This document shows, one piece after another, positions 20,949 through 31,720 of a stretch of 64,000 nucleotides of DNA (position 1 is the first letter of the stretch; every line of letters begins with the position of its first letter). This DNA is from Ophiura sarsii. Taxonomy: Eukaryota > Echinodermata > Ophiuroidea > Amphilepidida > Ophiuridae. The stretch spans positions 45,094,768 to 45,158,767 of the forward strand of contig CM069449.1 of the NCBI GenBank assembly GCA_035610835.1, in the 5' to 3' direction. The notes beneath the pieces were generated by a model. That model ran no database searches, was not told where the DNA came from, and saw only the letters and a list, made by a program, of their open reading frames with translations. The position numbers were made by a program, and so were the translations under genes.

Positions 20949-23900
20949 ATAGTCAGGGCCACTATTTAATTTCGTTGGATTTTTGTGGGGAGTTGCTAAT
21001 TTTTGCATCTAATTAATGTTTATAGACCACTGATACCAGAAAACAATGTTTACACATTTTCAAAATTTCCAATGGCGGCCATATTGGATTTTTAAAATGG
21101 CGGCCAAATGTTGACATATTGAAACTATTTTTAAACAAAACATGACATGTGGTCACTTTTAAAAGCTTATTTTTTGGTATAACTGTCATGTCTGTTGCCC
21201 CTAAAGCAGAACTAACTAGCCCTGATCTTAATTTCATAATGGCGGCCATGACTAAGGGGTTATTCAAGATGGCATCCAAAATGGCCACCCAAACTGGTCA
21301 AATCTCATAATATGACATAGCAATCAAAATGTATGGTTTAAGTATAGTTTTAATAGTGGGATGTATGTATTACATTACTAGACACTGATATCCAGAATTG
21401 TTGCTTTCTTAACACCAAAAATTGTAAAATTCCATAAATTGGCATAAATGAACCAACCTGTATGATCAGAGTATAACTTTAACAATGGAATGTATGTATT
21501 AGATCACTAGAACGTCATATCTAGTATTCTTGATTTGTTAACATACTTTAAAACCAAAATGGCCGCCAAGTTAATGGTCAAATATGGTCAAAATGTAATA
21601 AAATAGCATAATATCAACCGATATGTATGATGAAAATATGATTTTAACGATGGGATGTATGTGTAAGACCACTAGTAACTCATATCCAATGTTTTTGCTT
21701 TGTTAACATAGTTAAAAATCCAAAATGGCTGCCAAAAAAGCCCCAAAATGATAATCCAGAATAAGATAATCCAGAATAGATATTGTAAGAGTGTACGCTG
21801 GTATATAACATTACATGCAGCAAATAGTATGTTCTAAACTGTTGAGCATTGCTTTTAGATATAAGGCCCACCTCTGTGACAGTTTTGATTTGGTAAAACT
21901 ATCCAAAATTGCTGCCAGAATGGTTAAGTTGATGTTAAATGACCCAAAACAATTGTTTTGTATTGTAAATGACCATATTATGTAATGCCAACACCCCAAA
22001 TCTAATGGGACAGCATTCACTTTTATGTCTATGATAAAGCCTAGGGGCTGTACTAGATCTAGTTTGAGTATTTTAAAATATATAAGATGGCTTTAAAAGG
22101 TTAAAATATCTGAAAAGCAGTATTAGTTCATTGTTAGTGTTACATTAGATATGACCAAATTATTATATGTATAGCTTTTAATCTACCTAGTAGACATATT
22201 TGTATGTGACAATGTATGATATAATGTTATAGAGTCCATTTCTTTCCATTCTGACCATATTTTAATCAATTGGTGACCACTTGTAGTAATTGTTTTGACC
22301 ATTTAGAGGTAATTTTAATGAAATGGTCATTATAATGTCCATCGTAATAACATTACAGTGTCAAAATGGAGTCTATAACAATCATACCTTGTTAAATACA
22401 AATACGTTTACTGGATGGATTAAAAGCTGTAGATATAATAACTTGGTCATATCTAATGTAACCCTAACAATAAACTAATACTGTTTTTCGGTTATTTTAC
22501 CCTTTTGCCGCCATCTTGGATATTTTGAAATACTCAAACTAGATCTAGGCTTTATCATAATAATATAGTGAATGCTGTCCCATTATATTCGGGGTGTTGG
22601 TATTACATAGTATGGTCATTTACAATACAATACAATTTTGTTAGGTCATTTAACATCAACTTAATAATAGAAGGGACTGCTCGGGAATATAGCTACAAGA
22701 AAAACCGTAGTCAATCGAATAAATATAGACAATGCAACACGTAGACGCAACACCTTGAGCAAATCATGATTAGGGGGTACACAAGCCAAGCCCGGTTGAA
22801 ATAGTGAAATGTCACGGTACAAAGTATAGTGATGATACTTTTAGGTTTATTAGTTGCTAAATGGGAGTGCTATAGTAAGATAGATTTATTTCGTAAACAT
22901 GTAGGCCTAACTCTAATTAATTGGCAGAAATCGGTATTTCAACTTGATAGTAAAGCCAATAAAGCTAGAGTAATATATGCTCAAATGAGCGTGAAATATT
23001 GTACACGTTTTACAGATAAAATCTTATAGCAACAGGCGATACCATGGTTTCATTGGGCGGATAGGGCCTCAAATCATCAGTCGCCGACCATTTGGTCAGT
23101 TCAGGGCATGTATTGAATAAAGTAAACATGAAATATTCACTGATTGAGCAATTGTAGGCTTATATATATAAATATATAGGGCATGCGTCGTTCTTAAAAG
23201 CACGCACTTATGAATTAATGGGCCTTATATCTAAAAGCAATAGCTTAACAGTTTAGAACATACTATGTGGTGTATGTGATGTAATATTCTTACAATATCT
23301 ATTCTAGATTGTCAGACACTCATGTAGACTATTTTTAGCGGCTATTTTGGTGGCCATCTTGGATTTAAAGTATGTTATTACAATTCAAATATACTGGATA
23401 TGAGTTACCAGTGGTCTAATACATACATCCCAATGTTAAAACTATACTTTCATCTTACATTTTGGTTGATATTATCCCATTTTATGGAATTCCGACAATT
23501 TGTTCAGTCATTTTGGGACCCATTTCTGGGGCCATTTTGGATTTTTAAGTATATTAACAAAGCAAAAACACTCGGATATGAGTTACATGTGGTCTAATAC
23601 ATACATCCTATCAGTACAACTATATTTGTATCATACATTTTGGTTGATATTATCCCATTTTATGGAATTTGACAATTTTTGAAGCCATTTTGAGACCCAT
23701 TTTGGGGACATTTTGGCAGCCATTTTGGATTTTTAACTATGTCAACAAAGCAACAGTACTTGATATGAGTTACTAGTGGTCTGATACATACATCCCATCA
23801 TTAAAATCATATTTTCATCATACATTTCAGTTGATATTATGTTATTCTATTGAAATTTTTATAATATTTGACCATTTTTGGCCATCAATTTGGCGGCCAT

Positions 23901-24378
23901 TTTAATTTTAAAGTATGTTAACAAAACAAGAATACTAGATATTAGTTTCCAGTGGTCTGTATCATACATCCCATTGTTAAAGCTATACTCTAAACATACA
24001 TGTTGGATCATATATGCCAATTTATGGAATTTTACCATTTTTGGCGGCCATTTTAGCGGCCATCTTGGTTTTCGGTGTGTTAATAAAGCAAAAGTTCTGG
24101 ATATGAGTGTGTAGTGGTCTAATACATACATCCCACTATTAAAACTATACTTTCACGGTTTTCACCAAACATTTTGATTGCTATACGTCATTTAATGAGA
24201 TGAAGATTGGCGGCCATTTTGAAATTCCAAAATGGCTGCTATAACGGATTTAAAAAATATGTAAACATTGGTTTTCACTTTCTGTAGACCTTTACCTTCA
24301 TGAAAATGCAAAAATTAGCAACTCCCCACAAAAATCCAACGAATCTACGCAAAGCACATAGTGGCCCTGACTATATGC
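20949..24378. mobile_element. 3.4-kb foldback element with tandem-repeat arms
   Basis: The ends ATAGTCAGGGCCACTAT and TTTTTGTGGGGAGTTGCTAA (20949-21005) are mirrored at 24310-24378. The left arm (to about 22280) and the right arm (from about 22320) are inverted throughout. Each arm is a tandem series of ~130-190-bp units carrying ATGGCGGCCATTTTGGAT-type words and a GGTCTAATACATACATCCCA word (right arm near 23412, 23590, 23780, 23960 and 24115). The right arm has an extra ~540-bp segment at 22678-23219. No transposase; the short ORFs are unit artefacts. It occupies an intron of the minus gene. Confidence 0.8.
22678..23219. other. ~540-bp insertion in the right arm of the foldback element
   Basis: The left arm runs uninterrupted from the GGTTAAGTTGATGTTAAATG block into the TATAAGGCCCA block. 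The right arm has this extra DNA between the matching blocks. It holds a 66-codon ORF (22829-23029, WECYSKIDLFRKHVGLTLIN) that I do not recognise, and ends in AT-rich sequence. No clear inverted ends. Confidence 0.6.
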
Positions 24379-24916
24379 TATCGTGCCACTCTACGAGGGT
24401 ATTTCTATTAGTATTACTATTAGTCCTACCTCATAATATCGCTAATATGAATGTCAGTCTCATATAATAATGTATATGACAAAGTTTGTCATAAGTATTA
24501 TTATAGCTGTAAATCATAGCTACAAATTAATTGTAGTCAATTCGAGTTCACTTTTGTTCTGAGGCGGTCAAAGATAGAGAGAGATTTTAGACAACGGAAA
24601 CGAAAAATGACTCAATAAAACTATAATACATGTTTTGTCGGGGTTTTTTCCGAGTTGTATGGTTAGATATGATTTTAATGACTGAAAATGGAAACTATTA
24701 TTGATGATATCACAATGTAATATGGTACATAGGTTTTTTCTTCTTTATTGGTTTTCGTCGCCAAAGCGGGCAATCTTGTCCCGCATGGTGTGACACATCA
24801 ATCATTATATTATATGTTGTGATGTCCAAAAGCCAAAATTGATTAGTTAATAGTTAATGGTAATCCAAAAATTGATTGGGTGTGCAAAATGCTTATACAC
24901 ATATTATTGTTTTCAT
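24379..24916. other. Spacer, nothing recognised
   Basis: AT-rich, between the foldback and Harbinger elements, presumably intronic to the minus gene. Confidence 0.4.
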
Positions 24917-24938
24917 ATAGTGACGTATACGTCACTAT
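24917..24938. repeat. 22-bp perfect palindrome containing TGACGTATACGTCA
   Basis: ATAGTGACGTATACGTCACT plus AT is self-complementary. It includes two TGACGT half-sites of the CREB/ATF type facing each other. It lies 37 bases from the Harbinger terminus. A binding site is possible, but nothing else supports one. Confidence 0.5.
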
Positions 24939-24974
24939 GTAATACCACCGACGAAATTACAATGAAGAAATGAA

Positions 24975-26214
24975 GGGCGTGTTCACATTATAGCTTTTTC
25001 CTCAACCCGGGTCGGACCCGGGTCGAACCCGGATTGATCGATATTTCATTTTCTGTTCACACTAGCGCTATGTAGGGATCACACCACTAAATAGGGCTCC
25101 ATAGGGATATGTACAAAAACACTGATATAAAACTCTGTTTTAGACCACTAAATTGCAAACTTGGACCTTGTAGAGTGATTTTTTCTTAAAGATGATCACA
25201 TTTTCTCACCAAAAAGTGAACAAAATAAGAAGTGAGCCTGCTCGATTTTCCAAAATACGCCCATGGAGTTGACTACCTCTCTGACGGGCTTGAAACTGTC
25301 GCCGTAATCGGCAATGTTTCCAGTAAAAGGCACACATTTTAAAAAAAAAACTCTCAAAATTTATCTAGATAATATTCACAGTTAATAATCAGGGTGCATG
25401 TAGGTGACGTCCCATTAATCATAATTAATCAAAAATCATAGGCATTTACGCAATTGTATTACTGTCAAGTCTTTTTAAATTGAGGATTTTGTGATGCACA
25501 CTTTCAGATTCTAGCTTTAAACACCGACTTAAGGGTAGGGGATACCCCATTTAGTGTAGTGCACCCTGTATGTGTTGAAGTTGTATCCGTATTGGCAAAT
25601 GTGTTTATTGAACCCGGAAGTTAAAATTCTTGTATCAATGACCTATGACCTAGCTTGCTCATCATGGTGGGTATAAACAACAAGCAACAGTGGCTGGTAA
25701 TGAAATACCGTCGAAAACATCAGCGACAACGTGCCAGAGGCCGTAGAAAGATGGCAGGAATAAAGCGGGCAACCATTAACATTCTTTTCAGCCGATACCA
25801 GGAATTTATGTTATCTTTAACGCTGAGTGCAGCGACGCTGTTTTCTTTGTACTCAGTAGCTAAAGATCGTACGCAGTGGGCAAGGCTACGGCCTGGGCAG
25901 TGGTGGGAAGTGGTGTGGGAGACGTACGGTGATAAAGATTGGACTGATAACTTTAGAATGAAGAGGTCTACATTTGATTTTATTGTTAGATCACTGTACG
26001 ATAGACTTCTACTTCCGGCAACCCGGGTCGAAACAGCTATTTCTGTTCACACTACAGTCGATGCGGGTTGAACCCGGGTTCTACCCTCCACTTTCGCAGG
26101 GTTGTAATTTTCGACCCGGGTCGGTTTTTTGAGCCTATTTTTCTTTTCACACCAGACTTCAACCCGGGTTCGACCCGGGTCGTGGAGAAAACTAGCTATA
26201 GTGTGAACACGCCC
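24975..26214. mobile_element. Non-autonomous PIF/Harbinger element with transposase fragment
   Basis: GGGCGTGTTCACATTATAGC (24975) and its complement ending at 26214 are the termini; flanking GAA and TAA fit a decayed 3-bp TWA target duplication. Both ends continue into ACCCGGGTCGAACCCGG-type palindromic words, which recur at about 25010-25035, 26020-26080 and 26110-26185, together with TGTTCACACTA at 25055 and 26045. The element carries the 5' part of a HARBI1-like ORF. Confidence 0.8.
25664..26071 (+). pseudogene. HARBI1-like nuclease, N-terminal fragment (135 aa)
   Basis: An ATG at 25664 opens 135 codons. A basic N-terminus (RRKHQRQRARGRRKM) is followed by RLRPGQWWEVVWETYGDKDW and then NFRMKRSTFDFIVRSLYDRL, the conserved W-x-NFRM-x3-F region at the start of PIF/Harbinger DDE nucleases. 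The frame then runs into the subterminal CCCGGGT repeat and stops (VHTTVDAG). None of the catalytic D, D, E residues is present, and the usual length is about 350 residues, so this cannot be an active nuclease. No companion Myb/SANT ORF is seen in the element. Confidence 0.75.
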
Positions 26215-26429
26215 TAACACTGTGTTTTAATCGATTTTGTAACATATGATCTATGGATAATAAATAAAATGGCGTAAATGGTCGGGAAATGTGTTGGGTT
26301 TAAGTGCATGGCCTATATATAACGTGAAGAATAACAAACCTTTCCATCAGCGTCATCTTGTACATCCAGTTTCGCCATGTGTGTCTATGGGAGTAATCAA
26401 ACAATAGCATAAATTATATCAATTAAGAT

Positions 26430-26608
26430 GTACCAGTATGTATCGGTCGATACAGGTACATAATTTTGTTCCAGTATCGGGCAATACTGGAACATTTGAA
26501 ATGTGCCAGTATCGAGCGACACTGGAACACTGAATGTGTAACAGTATCGTGGAACGATACTGGGTATTCCAGTACTGTCGATACTCTAGAGGTCTAGTAC
26601 ATTCTAGT
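26430..26608. mobile_element. Second palindrome array, right half of the 6.6-kb element type
   Basis: TATCGGTCGATAC, GTTCCAGTATCGGGCAATAC, GTGCCAGTATCGAGCGAC and GAACGATACTGGGT follow the same order and spacers (GGTACATAATTTTGTTCCAG, GGAACACTGA-x-TGTGTA) as 6850-7000. It is therefore a diverged, truncated copy of that element rather than an independent array. The GGAAAAAGTG termini are absent. Confidence 0.75.
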
Positions 26609-27887
26609 AATTGTTCCAAGTATACACATGTGTGTACCAATCCTGCTTGCATCATTCTCTAATTTCAACAATGTGTTTTTAGTATATACCTCATATATAG
26701 ATTCCTGTCATTTGATTGGTTAAAAGGAATAAGCTATGCCTTCAATTTCAATATATCGTCATGAAAAATAACTATGCCCAGGGCATAGTGTTCATTGATG
26801 ACGTCACACCACACGGTTGACGAGTCAGGGCGATTTAGGACCCGGTTTGAATCACCTGAATGGATCCGGCGATTTCCGGAACGTTATATAATACGGCGAA
26901 CGATTTCGTTTTGAATTTATACTTTGCGCATTTTATTTTCTGTTGGGTTTCGTACACGTATGATATTAAAGAAATGGCTAAGAGCACACCTCGGCTTGCC
27001 CACAGATAGTACCATCCGTGGTGTGCCCTTGTTGTATGAGAGACTAAATACAAAGTGTCAAGTCAATCACGCTGTTGAAATCTTCGAGGAATTCCTTAAC
27101 AGTTTGCCGTTGACGATCCTTCCAAATTCGGAAATCGATGCATTTTGAGCCCTTGCTATCTGTATTCCATTTATTAGATTTATCACACACATAACAAATA
27201 CATGGCTACTTTTGCATAAAGAAATACTCATCCATTAACATTATATAGATACAACCTGTTTTCTATTCGAGCTCATACAGCCTATGCATATATTTATTAA
27301 AGGTAGATGTTCCGATTGATGGCCAGATTTTCTATTCTTTTCTATTTTACATGGAAGGTCATCCTTAAAATAGTCACATTCCAAATTTTGAGTTGCATAA
27401 CTCCAATGGTTCTTATTTTAGAAGGACACGGTCACAAAACAATTGCCCATTGAGTAGTACACAAACTAGCTGGTGGTTAACCACCTTTGGCAGTAATTCA
27501 CCACATTTTAGCCTATAATTTCTAAATGGAACATTTCTGGCCCCTAAGATTTTACAGACATAATGAGAAAAATATGGTGATTCTTCTGATATCAAATAAT
27601 CTTGATTTGAAAAACAAATCATAGCCCCAAAAAGTGATCGGAACATACACCTTTAACTCAATTTAAGGCATATTGTGTGATCTTTTCCAGGGGAAGTCCT
27701 CTATCCGTGATTTTGTTTTAAAGCAGATTTTCTTGCAGATTTACATTTCTGATCATAAATCATAAATGTATTCTGAGTTACAGGGTGATTCGAATCCTAA
27801 TAACTTCCAAATCATGGTTTTAGAGTGAATTTTACCACGATTTTGTAATAAACATTTTTGAAACATTTTTTGAAATATTTGACTAAC
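26609..27887. other. Intronic AT-rich DNA, no gene recognised
   Basis: An AACTATGCCCAGGGCATAGTG inverted repeat lies near 26770. The 74-codon ORF at 26924-27148 (VGFRTRMILKKWLRAHLGLP) is open but matches no family I know and has no splice context. Confidence 0.4.
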
Positions 27888-27950
27888 CTTAATGGCTGTT
27901 TTAGCGTCTACACCACGTCCATAAAGAAGTGCGGCATCTTCGTCGCCAAA
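27888..27950 (-). CDS. Exon of minus-strand gene (21 codons)
   Basis: TTTGATTTAAG precedes 63 bases that translate FGDEDAALLYGRGVDAKTAI and K, followed by GTTAGT. Both ends are phase 0, matching the exon at 28715-28792 before it. Unknown function; by position it is N-terminal to the 19.6-kb exon and may form part of a helical region ahead of the Cache domain. Confidence 0.55.
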
Positions 27951-28304
27951 CTTAAATCAAAGGAAAGATACAGATTACACGTTTAGCCTTTAAGATATAC
28001 TGCGTGTGCGATTGTGTACAAATGTAACACTTATATTTCTATATGTATATTATTAGATGGTATATAATGTAATGTATGAATAATGAGTGTTATTCCGTTT
28101 CTTTTTTAATAAGCATGATCAAAATCATTTTGCAATTAGCATTTGTTATACAACCCATAGTTGTTTTTTTGACAAGTGATTTTCCTCCAGGGAATCAACA
28201 TTACACTTGAAGGCTTTTGGCCGGGTATCGCATGGGTAATGAACATGATGACACCTAGGGAAACACGTAATTGAAAAAGTAACGAGTGTATTTCCTTTTC
28301 TATT

Positions 28305-28652
28305 CGCTAGTCATAAATGTCATAAGGGTCGCTAGTCATAATATGAAAAAGGTTCTTCTGTCATAAGGTCCGCTAGTCATAATTGAAAAAGTCCGTTAGT
28401 CGTAATGGGAAAAGGTTCGCTAGTCATAATAAGACAAAGATCCCTAACTCTAACCCTAACCCTAAACTTTGTTGTATGAATCGCGGACCTTTATATTATG
28501 TTTAGCGGACCTTATTTATCAATCATTATACCTTATGAATGATGACCCTCTTTTTATGACTAGCGAACCGTGTATGACTATGGTATACAAAACACACCTT
28601 ATGAGTAGCGATCCTTATAACATCAGAACCTTATTACTAGCGGTCTTTATGA
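28305..28652. repeat. ~24-bp repeats in two opposing blocks around a telomere-like core
   Basis: Left of the centre, CGCTAGTCATAAT-GAAAAAGGTC-type units repeat about five times. Right of it, the reverse complement (GGACCTT..ATGACTAGCG) repeats about six times. The centre (28442-28467) is CCCTAACTCTAACCCTAACC plus CTAAAC, the metazoan telomere sequence. The whole is an imperfect 350-bp palindrome within an intron of the minus gene. Confidence 0.8.
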
Positions 28653-28714
28653 CTAACGGGTGCATCCCATTTCTATTTTCCAAATTAAATGCCTGAGAAG
28701 ACATTTTCACTTAC

Positions 28715-28792
28715 ATCCGCTTGGTATTCCTTGTCTTCAACCCCACCATCTGCCAAGCGTCGTGCATCCTCGAGAGGGTGTCCAGCTTGTTC
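28715..28792 (-). CDS. Exon of minus-strand gene (26 codons)
   Basis: GATGTTCACAG precedes 78 open bases followed by GTAAGT. The peptide EQAGHPLEDARRLADGGVED-KEYQAD is charged and probably helical. Phase 0 at both ends lets it join the 27.9-kb exon. A second frame is open across the same stretch and upstream to 28929 (EISGNVMKAKHAGVAQEMFL..); it has no donor and I treat it as the less likely reading, although a longer exon with a one-base lesion is possible. The gene identity is not recognised from this exon. Confidence 0.5.
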
Positions 28793-28799
28793 CTGTGAA

Positions 28800-29404
28800 C
28801 ATCAATACCATAGCAAAGAGGTCTCGAATAATCAAGCAGGCGGACATCAGCCACATTGGAACCCAAGAACATTTCTTGAGCAACACCAGCATGCTTCGCT
28901 TTCATCACATTACCACTGATTTCTGTCACCAGTGTCTAAAGGTTCCCATTGACATTACATTACAGTGAAAGGCTTATAATGTTGTTAAATGAGGGTCATT
29001 AAGAAAATCCTAATGTAAGTAGTACAATTGATGTACTTCAATTCAGACGATCTCCAGCTGTTAATTGCCACCACAAAGTTGAGAGAGTCGACAAAAAGAG
29101 GTGTACAGGTATTGGTAGCTCTTAGCTACATACGGGTTGATTATTTTGCACACACCGTCATTGAACTGCACATTTTGGTGTTAATAAGGTAGCACGTCTC
29201 TAATTGCCCCAGACAGAAAACTGATAACTCTTCTTGCGTAAGGAAAGCTGACAGTATTATTTATAGATCTCACCGCGTCGTGACGCACCCGCCGTGCCTA
29301 TAATTGTCTTTTATAACGCGGTACGCTTTGCCAATTAGGACTAATGTGTTTGGTATTGATTTTGCGATTTACGATCTCCAATATAAACATGGACATTGAG
29401 AGGG
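28800..29404. other. Intronic spacer, nothing recognised
   Basis: Apart from the alternative open frame up to 28929, no coding signal or repeat with a second copy was found. Confidence 0.4.
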
Positions 29405-29715
29405 TTTACCGCAGTACGACTGGCATGGGTTTACTGCGGTGCGACGCACTACTCACTGCATTGAACAAATTATACCAGCATAGTCAACCAATACTCCAAA
29501 TAACATTACAATTGCCTTGATCGGATCGATGCAGTGTGTGCCTATACGACTAGGCAGGGTTAACTCGGTTTACTGCGGTGCGACGCATTACTCACTCCCC
29601 TGATGAAGATTAACTGCTTCTGTAGTGTAACATACCAGCATTGTCAACCAATTACTATGTCCAGACTCCAAATAAACATCGCATTGATCGATCGCTGCAG
29701 CTGCAGGGTGCCTAT
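29405..29715. repeat. Two tandem ~140-bp units
   Basis: GGTTTACTGCGGTGCGACGC occurs at 29428 and 29568, and ATACCAGCATAGTCAACCAA / ATACCAGCATTGTCAACCAA follows each. Moderate divergence. Confidence 0.75.
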
Positions 29716-30124
29716 TGAATGGGTAATTCTTGGCTCAATGGGATGACCGATAATACAATCACTTGATAATGATTATGGTAGTATAATAAAAATAGTGTCA
29801 TAACAATCATACACTAATGCAATTGGCCTAACTGTTAACCGTTATAATTGGAACAACAATTTTGTCAACGCAAAGTTGTCGTGTCGAAGCAATGGTGAGT
29901 CGGTTATTCCGTGGTTTAACCAGGGATAATAATAAACATCTCTCTGGTATAACCACCAGGGACTTTCTATAGAAAGTCCATCATGTGATTGTGTAAACTA
30001 AATGTCATGTAATTTACATGATTGTAAAGTAAAACATTCGTCTTATGAGTCAGTTATGAGGTCAAAAAATTTCGCCCAGTCCAAAAAAAATCGCACAGTA
30101 GATGTGCTACATGAACAATTTATC
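29716..30124. other. Spacer, nothing recognised
   Basis: A GACTTTCTATAGAAAGTC palindrome lies near 29965. No gene seen. Confidence 0.4.
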
Positions 30125-30366
30125 GTTCCCATTTCTCTTCTTTTTCCCCTCTCCTTCCCCTTTCCCTTCTCTTTCTCCCTCTCCTTCCCCTTTCTCTTCT
30201 CTTTCCCCCTCTCCTCCCCCTTTCTCTTCTCTTTCTCCCTCTCCTTCCCCCTTCTTTCTCTCTTTTCTCCCCTTCTTCTCGTCCCCATTTTCCCGCTTCT
30301 ACGTCCCCATTTTAGGTGTTCGGGGGGCAGTCTGCCCCCCCCCCCCCCCCGCTGGCTACGCTACTG
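30125..30366. repeat. Pyrimidine (CT) tract ending in a transposon-like terminus
   Basis: A strand-asymmetric TCCCCTTTCTCTTCTCTTTC-type tract runs from 30125 to about 30300. It is followed by GGGGGGCAGTCTGCCCCCC, a C run and GCTGGCTACGCTACTG. The last phrase is the complement of CAGTAGCGTAGCCAGC, a widespread DNA-transposon terminus. ORFs rich in Ser/Pro/Phe here come from the tract. Confidence 0.65.
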
Positions 30367-31460
30367 ATCTGGTGGTTAATTATTTAGTGCTGTCGTCGGC
30401 ACCATTTTTTTCCCTTGACATGTCGAAATAAATTGTTCCCGACGTCGACAGATGTGCCGACAGAACCCACTGAGTCAATCCAACAATAGAATCGGTGATT
30501 ACTGATTGGAATAGTGATAATGTTAACTGTAATCAATATGATGCACAATGTCCTTGATATTCCTTCAAACGGTAGTTTTAGTCTAAAAACGTGTCAGTAT
30601 TCACGTCATGAATTATTGTTACTGTCATTGCTTTATATTTTATTCTCATTTTATCTGTTGTTCTTTTATTTAGCAATGTCATCATCCTATTTATATAAAA
30701 ATAAAGTACATACTAATCTATGATTCCGAACACGTTGTTCTGTTTGCGTTGATAACATAGTGACGACTGGTAAAGTAGGTAAAATAACCTAGCCCGATGA
30801 CATCATGATGTGCGCATGCGTGTTTAAAACACCGTTCCTTGCCACGCACGTGAGATGAGGTATTACGGACACAATGTTAATGGGAAAACCCCGCTGGAAA
30901 TCGATGAAACTTTTAAGATTTAACAAAACAATCTTTATCACAAAATGTGGACATCATCATAGGCAGGGGATATTTTAACAATGCATCATTATTAATTCCA
31001 CGTGTGAAGCAAGCGATAATCCCACCAATGCATGAGTAAACAGAGGTAGGTTTTTACCTCGATGATGGGGCTTGTGGCTTTGTGGAAAACTACACTGCGT
31101 GATTTTTTTTTTATATCGCCTTTCCTCGTTTTTATTTGTGTTTTCTAATCTCTGTCTCGCATTTTTATTCCAATCTAATACTTATTTAATTACTAGTCCC
31201 TTGAGTAATATAGATATTTTTTTAATTTAGTGCCTAGCAATATGAACGCGCGGATTTCACGTGTAATTTCCCACTGTTTGGTTTTTCCTTGAATTTTAAA
31301 TCACACTGATCACGGAAATCACGGAGTTTTACACAAACTGCTCACAGTTATGCCTTAGAAAATCACGGATTCTGCAGAACCCACCTATACTACTATGTAT
31401 CTGTCAGCAAAGACGGTAAACAGACAAACCAGTCTAGGTAATTGCCTACGGCATGAAACG
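30367..31460. other. AT-rich DNA, no gene recognised
   Basis: One ORF of 69 codons (30514-30723) is low-complexity and hydrophobic with no family signature. No repeats noticed. Confidence 0.4.
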
Positions 31461-31720
31461 GTCACAGACTCAAGTATCAATACAATCGATCGTGTTTCTT
31501 GTGTGGAAGCACTGTCTAGTCATCATGCCTCAGTGCATTGTATACGGCGTACCGCGGTATACTTTCACAGACTCAAGTATCAATACAATCGATCGTGTTT
31601 CCTGTGTGGAAGCACTGTCTAGTCATCATGCCTCAGTGCATTATTGTATACGGCGTACCGCGGTATACCTTGTCAATACTGTAAACGTCGTGCCGCGGTA
31701 TACCTTGTCAATTACTGGAC
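31461..31720. repeat. Two ~103-bp tandem units plus partial third
   Basis: TCACAGACTCAAGTATCAAT through GGCGTACCGCGGTATAC occurs twice (from 31461 and 31565) and is nearly identical; the GTGCCGCGGTATACCTTGTC end occurs once more near 31690. GTATACCGCGGTAC is nearly palindromic. Confidence 0.85.

Noticed and set aside
28711..28929. Longer exon frame EISGNVMKAKHAGV..CYGIDVH in place of the 78-bp exon
   Set aside because: It has no donor at its end, while the other frame is exactly 26 codons between good splice sites. A one-base lesion joining both remains possible.
30002..30431. Ser/Pro/Phe-rich ORF of 109-121 codons and its Glu/Lys/Arg-rich antisense
   Set aside because: Product of the CT tract; low complexity with no start context.
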